From assembly GCA_900472605.1 (NCBI GenBank), contig UCJD01000067.1, forward strand, positions 1 to 64,000: a stretch of DNA of 64,000 bases, in the 5' to 3' direction. The notes beneath the pieces were generated by a model. It was not told where the DNA came from. It saw only the letters and a program-made list of their open reading frames with translations, and made no database searches. Both the position numbers and the translations under genes were made by a program. Source of the stretch: Hyphomicrobiales bacterium (GTDB lineage: Bacteria > Pseudomonadota > Alphaproteobacteria > Rhizobiales > Rhizobiaceae). Positions 1 through 8,607 of this stretch are shown here, piece after piece. Every line of letters starts with the position of its first letter. Position 1 is the first letter of the stretch.

Positions 1-30
1 CTATGTGTCCGGGCTGGACATGGCGAAAAA

Positions 31-120
31 TGGCGGAAGAGGTGGGATTCGAACCCACGGTACGGTCTCCCGCACGCCGGTTTTCAAGACCGGTTCCTTA
101 AACCACTCGGACACTCTTCC
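31..120 (-). tRNA. tRNA-Ser(UGA), CCA end encoded
   Basis: Reading the minus strand, a 90-base type II tRNA begins GGAAGAGTGTCCGAG and ends with the matching acceptor arm CTCTTCCGCCA. The T arm (GTGGGTTCGAATCCCAC) is intact and there is a long variable arm, as expected for serine. The anticodon loop CTTGAAA places the anticodon UGA at 84-86, which reads UCA and related serine codons. The CCA tail is genomically encoded at the low-coordinate end. The next stretch on the upstream side holds only a small gene. Confidence 0.97.
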
Positions 121-306
121 ATCGCGTCGATTTGACGTCGTGCTCGGACAAATACCCGCACTTGCAGATCACATCAAATCAGGTTTCGAAGGCTTTATAG
201 CCGCTTCGGCGGCACCGTCAACCGGGCGGGTCGCGTCTTTGCATCATGTTCGCCCGAATACGCGGGCGCAGTGGCTCCCGGCCGGTTTAACGGCGTCGAA
301 AAGCGG

Positions 307-513
307 TCAGTGTGCGGTGGTTTTGCGGTTTGCCAGCAGAAGAATATAATCATCGGCGGCATCGGCGATCGCCATGGCCACCTCGGCCGCCGCCCAGCCG
401 TTCTTCTGCGCTTCCCTGATAATCTGGTGAAGTGCTGGTTCGACGTCTGCGCGGCAATCGAGCAGACGCTGGTCGTGGTTGGTGTCACTGCGAGCTGATT
501 GAAGATTGATCAT
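307..513 (-). CDS. small conserved hypothetical protein (68 aa)
   Basis: This short acidic-helical protein has no domain I can name. The start ATG at 511-513 is preceded on the minus strand by a GAGGGG ribosome binding site about eight bases away. The sequence is rich in Ala/Glu/Asp, with a segment ADVEPALHQIIREAQKNGW followed by an AMAIADAADDY helix; this style is familiar from small proteins shared among rhizobia (inference from memory, not a search). It contains no signal peptide or membrane segment. A longer overlapping frame on the same strand (195-488) has a much less protein-like composition and was not chosen. Function unknown. Confidence 0.65.
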   Translation of the reverse strand: MINLQSARSDTNHDQRLLDCRADVEPALHQIIREAQKNGWAAAEVAMAIADAADDYILLLANRKTTAH

Positions 514-1155
514 CTCTGTTACCCCTCATGTCCAAGGCTGTACCATGACATAGATTGCAGGTTGAGCAAGAGATTGCTGATCAAAACCCAAACTTTGGCG
601 GCGGATGAGGTTTTTCAACGACACTCGCCCAAGGCGATCAGCGGTACAACCTGACCGAAAGTGCCGTGACGGCGCTTACAAATACGTTCCATAGTCGGCG
701 ATACATCATTGAAAATGATGAAACATACTTCAGGTCACGCAAAACAACCAAGAAAATATCATTGAAAGCTCGAAGTCTCGTATAGTATTAACTGACCCTA
801 TTGAGAGCATGTCGGTGCGCTATTTCTAATTTTATATTCGACAAAAGCTTAGCAACATCCAATTTGCCAAATTCTTCCAAAGGTTGATTTAATCAAAGCA
901 TCGGATAGATACCAAAATAACATTCTGGTCAAATTGGATGATCATGCCAGCGACGTGGTCTGCTCGACTGATGCGCCACCTCGAATTACTCGACAATGCG
1001 TCGAGTAATTCAGATTAAATCCCCCTGTAGTTGTATTTCACATTTCCGTGATTTTCGGATTCGCGCGCGGATTTCGGGTGCAACTGGTCGTCGCCTGGAG
1101 CGCAGTTTTCGCCTGCGCCTTCTCGGGCGACTTTGAAGCGAAAAACCGGATACGA
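514..1155. other. gene-free, relatively AT-rich stretch
   Basis: About 640 bases carry no convincing coding region on either strand. From about 700 to 1020 the sequence is visibly more AT-rich than its surroundings. It contains a 7-bp inverted repeat CATCATT/AATGATG at 704-720, a nearby second copy of the decamer ATCATTGAAA at about 757, and a 12-bp hairpin (listed separately). A plus-strand frame around 610-790 is open for roughly 55 codons but lacks a good start. Position next to a tRNA gene would suit an old integration scar, but no integrase or attachment repeat is visible. Confidence 0.5.
983..1011. repeat. perfect 12-bp inverted repeat with 5-nt loop
   Basis: The arms GAATTACTCGAC and GTCGAGTAATTC are perfectly complementary around the loop AATGC. 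Neither side is followed by a T-run, so it is not a standard intrinsic terminator; an operator or the hairpin of a small RNA are both possible. Confidence 0.6.
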
Positions 1156-1187
1156 AAAAGGCCGAGCATTGCTGCCCGACCCCTTTT
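1156..1187 (-). terminator. intrinsic terminator of the YqjD-like gene
   Basis: On the minus strand a GGTCGGGCA stem, GCAA loop and TGCTCGGCC return arm are followed by TTTTTC. The stem needs two G:U pairs. It lies just downstream of the stop at 1204. Confidence 0.75.
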
Positions 1188-1203
1188 ATTCTCGTTGGAT
1201 AAT

Positions 1204-1485
1204 CTATCGGCGGCTCATCAAGCCAAAAAGGTATGCGACGCCGGCGGTCACGGCAATCGCGAGAATCGGCTCCTGACGAACCTTGTCACGGACGCGTTCG
1301 GTCAAAACTGAGGCCTCATCAGCAACGGCGGTCTTGGCGCCCTGCCCCAGCGCGACAACGCTGTCAGACAAGCGTGCAAGATCTTCGCGCAATGCGGTGA
1401 CCTGCGCGGACAGATCGTCTGTTGCAATCTCCGCCTTGACGCGCGCGGCTGTGGACTGTGCGGAGGCGGTTTTCATATCGGCCAT
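1204..1485 (-). CDS. ElaB/YqjD/DUF883-like membrane-anchored protein
   Basis: A 93-residue protein with an N-terminal and central amphipathic/coiled-coil region (about 20-62, heptad-like LSAQVTALREDLARLSDSV) and one C-terminal hydrophobic helix (about 70-88, ILAIAVTAGVAYLFGLM) ending in a basic SRR tail. This layout matches the ElaB/YqjD family, of which E. coli YqjD is an inner-membrane protein associated with ribosomes in stationary phase. The start ATG at 1483-1485 is chosen because AGGAGC lies just before it; the frame is open for 33 further codons upstream without a good site. A terminator follows the stop. The family call is firm; the role here is inferred. Confidence 0.8.
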   Translation of the reverse strand: MADMKTASAQSTAARVKAEIATDDLSAQVTALREDLARLSDSVVALGQGAKTAVADEASVLTERVRDKVRQEPILAIAVTAGVAYLFGLMSRR

Positions 1486-1703
1486 TGTTTGCTCCTGTTT
1501 CCTGGGGATGCTGCTCAACGAAATAGCGGTGCCAAAGGTTCCGCAAGCAGGCATCTTTTGTCTTCGGTCGGCGTCGCGAAACACGGGTGATATAGCGCAG
1601 ATGTTTTCGCGCGATAACCCTTCAATTCCTCATGCGTTTGCTCTAAGGAACGTCCAATGCTTTGCCCGCGAACGGGCGAATATAATGCGAGGTTTGCGTT
1701 TCG

Positions 1704-3596
1704 ATGTTCGATCTTCTGCGTAGAGCTGCCCGGACCTGGGCCGCCAAGCTCCTGATGCTTCTCCTGGTCGCCTCTTTCGGCATTTGGGGTGTGTCGCACT
1801 CCCTGCTGACCGGCAGCAGCAGCACGACCGTGGTTACGGTCGGCGACCAGCAGGTCGACGTGAACGAGTTCCGCCTCGCCTATCAGCGCCAGGTCTCGAA
1901 CCTCAGCCAGCAGTTCGGCATGCGCCTGACGCCCGATCAGGCCCGCGCATTCGGCGTCGAGCAGCAGGTGATTTCGCAGCTGGTGGCGGGTGCTTCGCTC
2001 GACCAGCTCGCCGCCGACATGGGCCTCGGCCTTTCGGAGGATCGTCTCGCCCAGCTGATTGGTGAGGATCCGGCGTTCAAGGCCGTCAACGGCCAGTTCG
2101 ACCGTTCGCTGTTTACCTCGCGCCTGCGCAATGCCGGCATTCGCGAGGACGACTATATCAAAGAGCGCAGCAAGGTCGCGGTTCGCAGCCAGATCGTCGA
2201 TGCCATCTCGAACGGCTTCACGCCGCCGAAGACGCTGGTCGATTCGCTGAAGCTCTACCGCCAGGAAAGCCGCGGCATCGATTACCTGCTGCTGACCAAC
2301 GCCAATATCGAGCCGATCAAGGCGCCGGCTGACGACGTTCTCGCCAAGTGGTTCGAGGGTGCCAAGGCGCGCTATCGTGCACCCGAGTATCGAAAGTTCA
2401 CCTATCTGAAACTACAGCCGGCCGACATCGCCGACGCGGGAACGGTGACCGACGACCAAATCCGCGAGGATTTCGAGAAGCGCAAGGACGCCTATCGGAC
2501 GCCGGAAAGCCGCACGATCGAGCAGCTGACGTTCCAGAACAAGGACCTTGCCAATGCGGCCGCCAATGCGCTGAAAACAGGCACGACCTTCGACCAGCTG
2601 GTGACCGACCAGGGCAAGACAGCCAACGACGTCATGCTCGGCGAATTCACCAAGGACAAGGTTCCAGACCAGTCCGTCGCCGACGCGGCCTTCGCCGTTT
2701 CCCGCAACGGAGGCACCTCGCCTGTCGTCGATGGCAGCTTCGGCCCGGTTATCCTGCGCATCACCAACATCAAGCCTGAGAGCGCCAAGAGCTTCGACGA
2801 GGTCAAGGAAGACCTGCGCAAGCAGCTCGCGGTCGCCAATGCCTCGCAGCAGATGATCACCGTGCACGACCAGATCGAAGACCTGCGCGGCTCCGGCTCG
2901 ACACTCGACCAGATCGCCACGCAGCTGAAGCTCAAGGCCGTGACTATCGACGCCGTCGATGCAACGGGCCTCGACAAGGCCGGCAATGAGGTCAAGGACA
3001 TTCCCGAGAAGCAGCAGGTGCTGGGCGCGGTGTTCCGTGCGGAAGCCGGCGCCGACGTGCCGTCGCTGTCGATCGGCACGGATGGCTATCTGTGGTTTGG
3101 TCTCGGCGACATCACGCCCGAGCGCGACCGCCCGCTTGCCGAAGTTCACGACAAGGCCGTTGCCGACTGGACCGCCGAGCAGCAGAAGACGGAACTCGCA
3201 AAGAAGGCGGATGAGCTGAAGCAGCAGGCCCAAAAGGGTACCTCGCTTGCCGATATCGCCGCACCGCTCGGCATCTCCGTCGAAACCAAGAGCGGCATCA
3301 CCCGCGGCATGGACGACGCGGTTCTTGGAACGGCTGGCGTCAACGCCGCCTTCTCCGGCCCGATCGACACGATTGCGACTGCCGTCGGCGCCGATCCGAC
3401 GACGCAGATCCTGATGAAGGTAACCGAGGTCAATACCGAGCCGACCGGCGATGTGCTTGCTAACCAGGACCAGCAGATCAACGCCATCGCGAACGCTGCA
3501 GGCGACGACATGCTGGACCAGATGGTCTCCCTGCTGCAGACGCAGTATGGCGTGTCGATCAACCAGCAGCTCGCCGAACAGGCAGCCTCGCGCTAA
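1704..3596 (+). CDS. ppiD: PpiD-like periplasmic peptidyl-prolyl isomerase / chaperone (SurA_N)
   Basis: A 630-residue protein anchored by one N-terminal membrane helix (about residues 15-33) with the rest in the periplasm. The SurA_N-like helical region spans about 35-190 and a parvulin-type rotamase (PPIC) domain follows at about 260-360 (starting near YRTPESRTIEQLTF); a second isomerase-like remnant fills the C-terminal third. Known PpiD proteins sit next to the Sec translocon and help exported outer membrane proteins fold. The length fits the family. The start at 1704 follows GCGAGG. trpD begins 15 bases after the stop, so they are probably co-transcribed, an arrangement I recall from other rhizobia. 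Confidence 0.9.
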   Translation: MFDLLRRAARTWAAKLLMLLLVASFGIWGVSHSLLTGSSSTTVVTVGDQQVDVNEFRLAYQRQVSNLSQQFGMRLTPDQARAFGVEQQVISQLVAGASLDQLAADMGLGLSEDRLAQLIGEDPAFKAVNGQFDRSLFTSRLRNAGIREDDYIKERSKVAVRSQIVDAISNGFTPPKTLVDSLKLYRQESRGIDYLLLTNANIEPIKAPADDVLAKWFEGAKARYRAPEYRKFTYLKLQPADIADAGTVTDDQIREDFEKRKDAYRTPESRTIEQLTFQNKDLANAAANALKTGTTFDQLVTDQGKTANDVMLGEFTKDKVPDQSVADAAFAVSRNGGTSPVVDGSFGPVILRITNIKPESAKSFDEVKEDLRKQLAVANASQQMITVHDQIEDLRGSGSTLDQIATQLKLKAVTIDAVDATGLDKAGNEVKDIPEKQQVLGAVFRAEAGADVPSLSIGTDGYLWFGLGDITPERDRPLAEVHDKAVADWTAEQQKTELAKKADELKQQAQKGTSLADIAAPLGISVETKSGITRGMDDAVLGTAGVNAAFSGPIDTIATAVGADPTTQILMKVTEVNTEPTGDVLANQDQQINAIANAAGDDMLDQMVSLLQTQYGVSINQQLAEQAASR

Positions 3597-3611
3597 GGGG
3601 AACATGAACGC

Positions 3612-4628
3612 ATGACCGATCTGAAGCCCCTCCTGGCGAAGGCCGCAAGCCGCGAACCTCTGACACGTGAGGAGGCCCGCGAGGCCTTCGACATCCTGAT
3701 GTCCGGCCAGGCAACGCCTTCGCAGATCGGCGGCTTTCTGATGGCGCTTCGCGTTCGCGGCGAGACCGTCGACGAGATCGTCGGCGCCGTGACGACCATG
3801 CGCTCAAAGATGCTGACGGTGGAGGCGCCCGACGATGCCATCGACATCGTCGGCACCGGCGGCGACGCCAGCGGTACCTACAACATCTCGACGCTGGCGG
3901 CCCTGATCGTCGCCGGCGCGGGTGTACCGGTCGCCAAGCACGGCAACCGGGCTTTGAGTTCCAAGTCGGGCGCTGCCGACAGCCTCGCCGCGCTGGGCGT
4001 CAAGCTCGACGTGACGCCCGAGATCATCTCGCGTTGCATTCGCGAGGCCGGCGTCGGCTTCATGTTTGCGCAACAGCACCATTCGGCCATGCGCCATGTC
4101 GGCCCGTCGCGCGTCGAACTTGGGACGCGCACGATCTTCAACGTTCTCGGCCCGCTCTCCAATCCGGCCGGCGTTCGCCGCCAGCTGCTGGGTGTCTACT
4201 CGCCGCAGCTCGTCATGCCGATCGCCGAAGTCATGCGCGATCTTGGCTCGGAGAGTGTGTGGGTCGTGCACGGCAACGGCCTGGATGAAATCACCACCAC
4301 CGGCAAGACCAGCGTTGCAGCGCTTGAGGACGGAAAGATCCGCAGCTTCGAGCTTTCGCCTGGCGACTTCGGCGTCGAGACGGTCGAACTTGAGGCCATC
4401 AAGGGCGGCGACGGCATCGTCAACGCGGCCGCTCTGCGCGATGTGCTCAGCGGCGCGAAGAATGCCTATCGCGACATTGCGCTTGCCAACGCCGCAGCAT
4501 CGCTCGTGATCGCCGGCAAGGCGGAGACGCTGCATGATGGCATGCGGCTTGCCGCGCAATCGCTCGACAGCGGCGCCACCGCGGGTGCGCTCGACAAACT
4601 TGTCGCCGTATCCAACGACCTCGACTAG
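3612..4628 (+). CDS. trpD: anthranilate phosphoribosyltransferase
   Basis: A 338-residue cytosolic enzyme that joins anthranilate to PRPP in the second step of tryptophan synthesis. The PRPP-binding GTGGD loop is at about residue 80, followed by the family signature KHGNRALSSKSGAAD at about 108-122. The length is typical. The ATG follows AAGGGGAAC. It is unfused to the glutamine amidotransferase, as usual in alphaproteobacteria, where trpE/G is a separate gene. trpC follows after 9 bases, so the two form the tryptophan part of this transcription unit. Confidence 0.97.
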   Translation: MTDLKPLLAKAASREPLTREEAREAFDILMSGQATPSQIGGFLMALRVRGETVDEIVGAVTTMRSKMLTVEAPDDAIDIVGTGGDASGTYNISTLAALIVAGAGVPVAKHGNRALSSKSGAADSLAALGVKLDVTPEIISRCIREAGVGFMFAQQHHSAMRHVGPSRVELGTRTIFNVLGPLSNPAGVRRQLLGVYSPQLVMPIAEVMRDLGSESVWVVHGNGLDEITTTGKTSVAALEDGKIRSFELSPGDFGVETVELEAIKGGDGIVNAAALRDVLSGAKNAYRDIALANAAASLVIAGKAETLHDGMRLAAQSLDSGATAGALDKLVAVSNDLD

Positions 4629-4637
4629 GATACCGAC

Positions 4638-5459
4638 ATGACCGACATGACCGACATTCTGCAGAAGATCGAACTCTACAAGCGCGAAGAGATCGCGGCT
4701 GCCAAAGCCAAGGTTTCGCTCGCCGATCTGAAGGCGATGCAGCAGGACCAGACCGCGCCGCGCGGTTTCCACAAGGCGCTGGCTTCCAAGCGCGATGCGG
4801 GCAAGTTCGGTCTGATCGCCGAGATCAAGAAGGCAAGCCCATCCAAGGGCCTGATCCGGCCGGACTTCGATCCGCCGGCCCTCGCCGAGGCTTACGAGCT
4901 TGGTGGCGCCGCGTGTCTGTCCGTATTGACGGATACGCCGAGCTTTCAGGGCGCGCCCGAGTTTCTGATGGCGGCGCGGGCGGCCTGCAAGCTTCCGGCT
5001 CTGCGCAAGGATTTCATGTTCGAGACCTATCAGGTGCAGGAAGCCCGTGCATGGGGCGCCGATTGCATTCTGCTGATCATGGCCTCGCTTTCCGACAGTG
5101 ATGCGGCGCGGCTGCAGGACGAGGCTTTCGGGCTCGGCATGGATGTGCTCGTCGAAGTGCATGACGCCCAGGAGATGGAACGGGCGCTGAAGCTCTCGTC
5201 GCCGCTGGTCGGGATCAACAACCGCAACCTCAGAACCTTCGAGGTCAGCCTCACCGTCAGCGAAGAGCTTTCGGCCATGGTGCCGAACGACCGACTGCTG
5301 GTCGGCGAAAGCGGCATCTTCACGCATGAGGATTGCAAGCGGCTGCAGGCTTTCGGCATCAACACCTTCCTCGTCGGCGAGAGCCTGATGCGCAAGGAAG
5401 ATGTGACGGCGGCCACGCAGGCGCTGCTGTTCGGCCAGGCATCACTGGCGGCCGAATAA
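4638..5459 (+). CDS. trpC: indole-3-glycerol-phosphate synthase
   Basis: A 273-residue TIM-barrel enzyme that closes the indole ring, converting carboxyphenylamino-deoxyribulose phosphate to indole-3-glycerol phosphate. Visible motifs are AEIKKASPSKG (substrate-binding Lys), LRKDFM (catalytic Lys), VGINNRNLRTFEV and GESGI in family order. It is a stand-alone enzyme without a fused TrpF. A repeat of the start (MTDMTD) gives two possible ATGs, at 4638 and 4647. moaC begins one base after its TAA, so translation is probably linked. Confidence 0.97.
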   Translation: MTDMTDILQKIELYKREEIAAAKAKVSLADLKAMQQDQTAPRGFHKALASKRDAGKFGLIAEIKKASPSKGLIRPDFDPPALAEAYELGGAACLSVLTDTPSFQGAPEFLMAARAACKLPALRKDFMFETYQVQEARAWGADCILLIMASLSDSDAARLQDEAFGLGMDVLVEVHDAQEMERALKLSSPLVGINNRNLRTFEVSLTVSEELSAMVPNDRLLVGESGIFTHEDCKRLQAFGINTFLVGESLMRKEDVTAATQALLFGQASLAAE

Positions 5460-5460
5460 G

Positions 5461-5961
5461 ATGAGTGGCGAAAGAGCCGGCCTTACGCATATCGACGCGG
5501 CCGGCGAGGCGCATATGGTCGATGTCGGCGACAAGGCCGACACCACCCGTATCGCCACCGCGGAAGGCCATGTGAAGATGGCGCCGGCAACGCTTCAGCT
5601 GATCCTCGAGGGAAATGCCAAGAAGGGCGACGTGATCGGCACCGCGCGGCTGGCCGGCATCATGGCCGCCAAACAGACCAGCAATCTCATTCCGCTCTGC
5701 CATCCACTGATGCTGACGAAAGTTTCCGTGGACATCACCGAAGACAGTGCCCTGCCCGGCCTGCGTGTGACGGCGACCGCCAAGCTCACCGGCAAGACCG
5801 GCGTCGAGATGGAAGCGCTGACGGCTGTGTCGGTCGCCTGCCTGACGATCTACGACATGGCGAAGGCCGCCGACAAGGCGATGGAAATCGGCGGAATCCG
5901 ACTGCTTGCGAAATCCGGCGGCAAGTCCGGCGATTTCGTTCACCCGGAGCACGCGAAATGA
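5461..5961 (+). CDS. moaC: cyclic pyranopterin monophosphate synthase MoaC
   Basis: A 166-residue protein of molybdenum cofactor synthesis which, with MoaA, turns GTP into cyclic pyranopterin monophosphate. The family signatures MVDVGDKADTTRIATAEG (about 19-36), LIPLCHPLMLTKV and EMEALTAVSVACLTIYDMAKA are all present, and the length is typical. Its ATG is one base after trpC and its TGA overlaps the moeA start (ATGA), so moaC and moeA are likely translationally coupled. Confidence 0.97.
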   Translation: MSGERAGLTHIDAAGEAHMVDVGDKADTTRIATAEGHVKMAPATLQLILEGNAKKGDVIGTARLAGIMAAKQTSNLIPLCHPLMLTKVSVDITEDSALPGLRVTATAKLTGKTGVEMEALTAVSVACLTIYDMAKAADKAMEIGGIRLLAKSGGKSGDFVHPEHAK

Positions 5962-7181
5962 GCCTGCTGCCCGTTGCCGAAGCGCAGGAACGCCTGCTGT
6001 CGCGGGCAAAGCCCATCATGGCGCTCGAGACCGTTTCCCTGGCTGAGGCCGAGGGTCGCGTTCTGGCAACCGACGTCGCGGCACGGCTCACTCAACCTCC
6101 CTTCAATTCATCCGCAATGGACGGCTATGCGCTGCGTGGCCAAGATGGCCTTGAGCCCGGTAGCGAACTGCTTTTAATCGGGACCTCGTCTGCCGGACAC
6201 GCCTTTGACGGCGCGATCGGCGTCGGCCAGACCGTGCGGATATTCACCGGTGCACCGGTTCCCGAGGGAGCCGATAGCGTATTGCTGCAGGAAGACGCCG
6301 AAAAGACGCAAGGCGGTATCCGCACCACCTATCCGGTGCGGCCCGGCCAGCACGTTCGCCCACGCGGGCAGGACTTTGTTGAAGGCGAACCGGTGCTGAT
6401 GGCAGGCACCGTGATCGATTTCTCGCGACTGACCGTTGCCGCCGGCATGAACCACGCGACACTCGACGTTCGGCGCAAGCCTCTCGTCGCGCTGCTTGCC
6501 ACCGGCGACGAACTGGTGACCCCAGGCCAGCAGCCTGGCCCCTCGCAGATCATCGCCTCCAGCACATTCGGCATCGCGGCTCTCGCGCGCAAGGCTGGTG
6601 CCGAGGTGCTCGATCTCGGTATCGTTCCCGATGACACGGCTGCGATCACCGCTGCCGTCGAGCGAGCGCGAGAAGCAAAAGTCGATGTGATCGTGACGCT
6701 GGGCGGCGCGTCGGTCGGCGACCACGATCTCGTGCAGGCGACCTTGGTTGCCGCCGGCATGCAGCTCGATTTCTGGCGGATCGCCATGCGGCCGGGAAAG
6801 CCGCTGATGGTCGGCAGCTTCGGCGAGACGCATGTGCTTGGCCTGCCCGGCAATCCGGTCTCGAGCCTCGTTTGCGGCCTGCTGTTTCTCGAACCGCTGA
6901 TCCGCAAGCTGGCATCCCTTCCCCCGGTCAAGCGCGCCGCCACGGCCGAGGCCGCCGTCAGCATGAAGGCGAACGACCAGCGGCAGGACTATGTGAGGGC
7001 GAGGCTGACACGCTCGGTGTCCGGCACGCTTCGGGCCGAGCCTTTCGGCAAGCAGGATTCGTCGATGATGAAGATCTTCGCCGAAGCCGACTGCCTGATC
7101 GTGCGGCGGCCGCACGCCCCCGAGCTTATCGCCGGAGAGGCATGCGCGGTGATGTTGATCCGTCCGGAACTGCTCGGCTGA
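5958..7181 (+). CDS. moeA: molybdopterin molybdenumtransferase MoeA
   Basis: A 407-residue enzyme that inserts molybdate into adenylylated molybdopterin. Recognisable segments are the N-terminal FNSSAMDGYAL, the FTGAPVPEGADSVLLQED barrel region, the molybdopterin-binding-like domain with LATGDELV and LGGASVGDHDL (about 180-330), and LPGNPVSS, followed by the C-terminal domain. Domain order and length fit the family. It overlaps moaC by four bases. In other rhizobia I remember lexA directly after moeA; here an ACT-domain gene follows instead. Confidence 0.97.
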   Translation: MSLLPVAEAQERLLSRAKPIMALETVSLAEAEGRVLATDVAARLTQPPFNSSAMDGYALRGQDGLEPGSELLLIGTSSAGHAFDGAIGVGQTVRIFTGAPVPEGADSVLLQEDAEKTQGGIRTTYPVRPGQHVRPRGQDFVEGEPVLMAGTVIDFSRLTVAAGMNHATLDVRRKPLVALLATGDELVTPGQQPGPSQIIASSTFGIAALARKAGAEVLDLGIVPDDTAAITAAVERAREAKVDVIVTLGGASVGDHDLVQATLVAAGMQLDFWRIAMRPGKPLMVGSFGETHVLGLPGNPVSSLVCGLLFLEPLIRKLASLPPVKRAATAEAAVSMKANDQRQDYVRARLTRSVSGTLRAEPFGKQDSSMMKIFAEADCLIVRRPHAPELIAGEACAVMLIRPELLG

Positions 7182-7293
7182 ACGCTTGGTCGTGCGCCTC
7201 AATTGACGCATCTCGTTTATCGCAGTGACTTGTAACGATACCGCGCCTGTTCCACACTCCGCGCATCTTAAACGACAGCCGGGGAGCATGATC

Positions 7294-7707
7294 ATGACCA
7301 CCGAGCCGGTTCGCGATACGAAGGCCATGCTGAACGGCATGACGCCGAGCCTCGATGCGGTGGATTACGTGTTCTGCACGACCGATGACGAACAGCTAGC
7401 AACGCGTGCCGCGCCTTTGTCGCTTGGCTGGTTTCGCGAATCCGAAGGCGTGTCCCTGATACTGGCGCGTGACCATGCTCTGCGGCTGGGCTTCGACACT
7501 ATGCTCCTCATGCGACGGATCACCCTGACCGTATTCTCGTCGCTTGAAGGCGTTGGGCTGACGGCCGCCGTTGCCACTGCTCTCGCCAAGCACGGCATCT
7601 CCTGCAACATGGTGGCCGCGTATCATCACGACCACGTCTTCGTTCCAGCGGTCAGCGCCAAGGATGCAATGCGGGTGCTGCTGGACCTGCAGGCGGCAGC
7701 TGGCTGA
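7294..7707 (+). CDS. ACT-domain-containing protein
   Basis: A 137-residue protein of the small ACT-domain family that consists of two ACT-like folds. The second half (about 73-135) contains LTVFSSLEGVGLTAAVATAL followed by AKHGISCNMVAAYHHDH and VFVPAVSAKDAM, which is the beta-alpha-beta pattern of amino-acid-binding ACT units found in aspartokinases. No catalytic domain is fused to it, so it is probably a stand-alone amino acid sensor or an accessory protein. The start at 7294 is chosen because GGGGAG lies 7 bases upstream; an ATG at 7288 is too close to that site. An IR (CTGACGC/GCGTCAG) covers the stop at 7704-7721. Confidence 0.75.
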   Translation: MTTEPVRDTKAMLNGMTPSLDAVDYVFCTTDDEQLATRAAPLSLGWFRESEGVSLILARDHALRLGFDTMLLMRRITLTVFSSLEGVGLTAAVATALAKHGISCNMVAAYHHDHVFVPAVSAKDAMRVLLDLQAAAG

Positions 7708-7735
7708 CGCTCAAGCGTCAGGGAGTGAATGGAGG

Positions 7736-8428
7736 CTATGAGCCGGCCAAGCTGAAGACACCGGCGCGCACCTCGCCTCCGTCGCTACCAAGACCGAAAT
7801 CCGGCACAGAATACTCGGCAATGCAGCGCAGCTTCTCCGTTGGCAACGGCACGCGATAGGGATCGCCGATGAGAACATCGATGCCGGCGGCGCGGCAGGC
7901 TTCGAGGAACGTCAGCGCGCGTTTCGCCAACGCTTCATCATAGAAAAGATCGCCAGCGAGAACGATATCGACCGCAGGCGGTGGACCGTCGAGGAGATCG
8001 GCATGGATAAGATCGAGCTCGACGTCGTTGGCGGCCGCGTTGAGGCGAGCGGCGGCGATGGCGTTGCCGTCTATGTCGGCAGCGACTACCGATGTGGCAC
8101 CGGCCCTTGCAGCAATGATCGCGACGATTCCGGACCCGGTGCCGAGGTCGAGAACGCGGCGGCCATGGACGAGATGCGGGTTCTCAGCGACATGACGTGC
8201 GAGCACAGCGCCGCCGGCCCACCCATAAGCCCAATAAGGCGCCGGCGCCTCGGGATCGGCGCCGCCGAGGCGCGACAAGCGGCTGCCGGAATGCGCGGTG
8301 TGGAGCCGGATATTTTCGAGAACCGGTACGGGCAGAAGTCGGAGATTTCTTGCGATGAAGGCGCTTGCGTCAAAGGACGATGTGCGCTTTTGCGGTTGGG
8401 CACCATCGTCAACGGAGGAGGATGTCAT
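7736..8428 (-). CDS. SAM-dependent lysine methyltransferase, ETF-beta (ETFBKMT)-like
   Basis: A 230-residue class I methyltransferase. Motif I is VLDLGTGSG (about 92-100), the acidic motif is VVAADID (about 114-120), and DIVLAGDLFYDEALA (about 154-168) plus VLIGDPYR are the signatures of the METTL20/ETFBKMT group; the preceding PYWAYGWAGGAVLARH also matches. Known members, including a bacterial one from Agrobacterium, methylate lysines of electron transfer flavoprotein beta. The ETF genes are not in this window. The start is uncertain: ATG at 8428 (weak GAGAG site) or 8449. It is downstream of the helicase on the same strand, separated by about 180 bases. Confidence 0.85.
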   Translation of the reverse strand: MTSSSVDDGAQPQKRTSSFDASAFIARNLRLLPVPVLENIRLHTAHSGSRLSRLGGADPEAPAPYWAYGWAGGAVLARHVAENPHLVHGRRVLDLGTGSGIVAIIAARAGATSVVAADIDGNAIAAARLNAAANDVELDLIHADLLDGPPPAVDIVLAGDLFYDEALAKRALTFLEACRAAGIDVLIGDPYRVPLPTEKLRCIAEYSVPDFGLGSDGGEVRAGVFSLAGS

Positions 8429-8607
8429 GCTCTCAGTCTTGTCATGCATCGATCGACCAGTCCGGTCAGCAGCCGCAAATTCAATGTCACGCAACGGCTG
8501 GGCATGAAAGGCGGCGAGACATGGCTGCCAGATCGAACAGTGTCCGGATATCCGGGCCGTCCGACGACTGGCAGCGCATGCAATCCTCGCCGTCACGCTT
8601 GCGGGCC

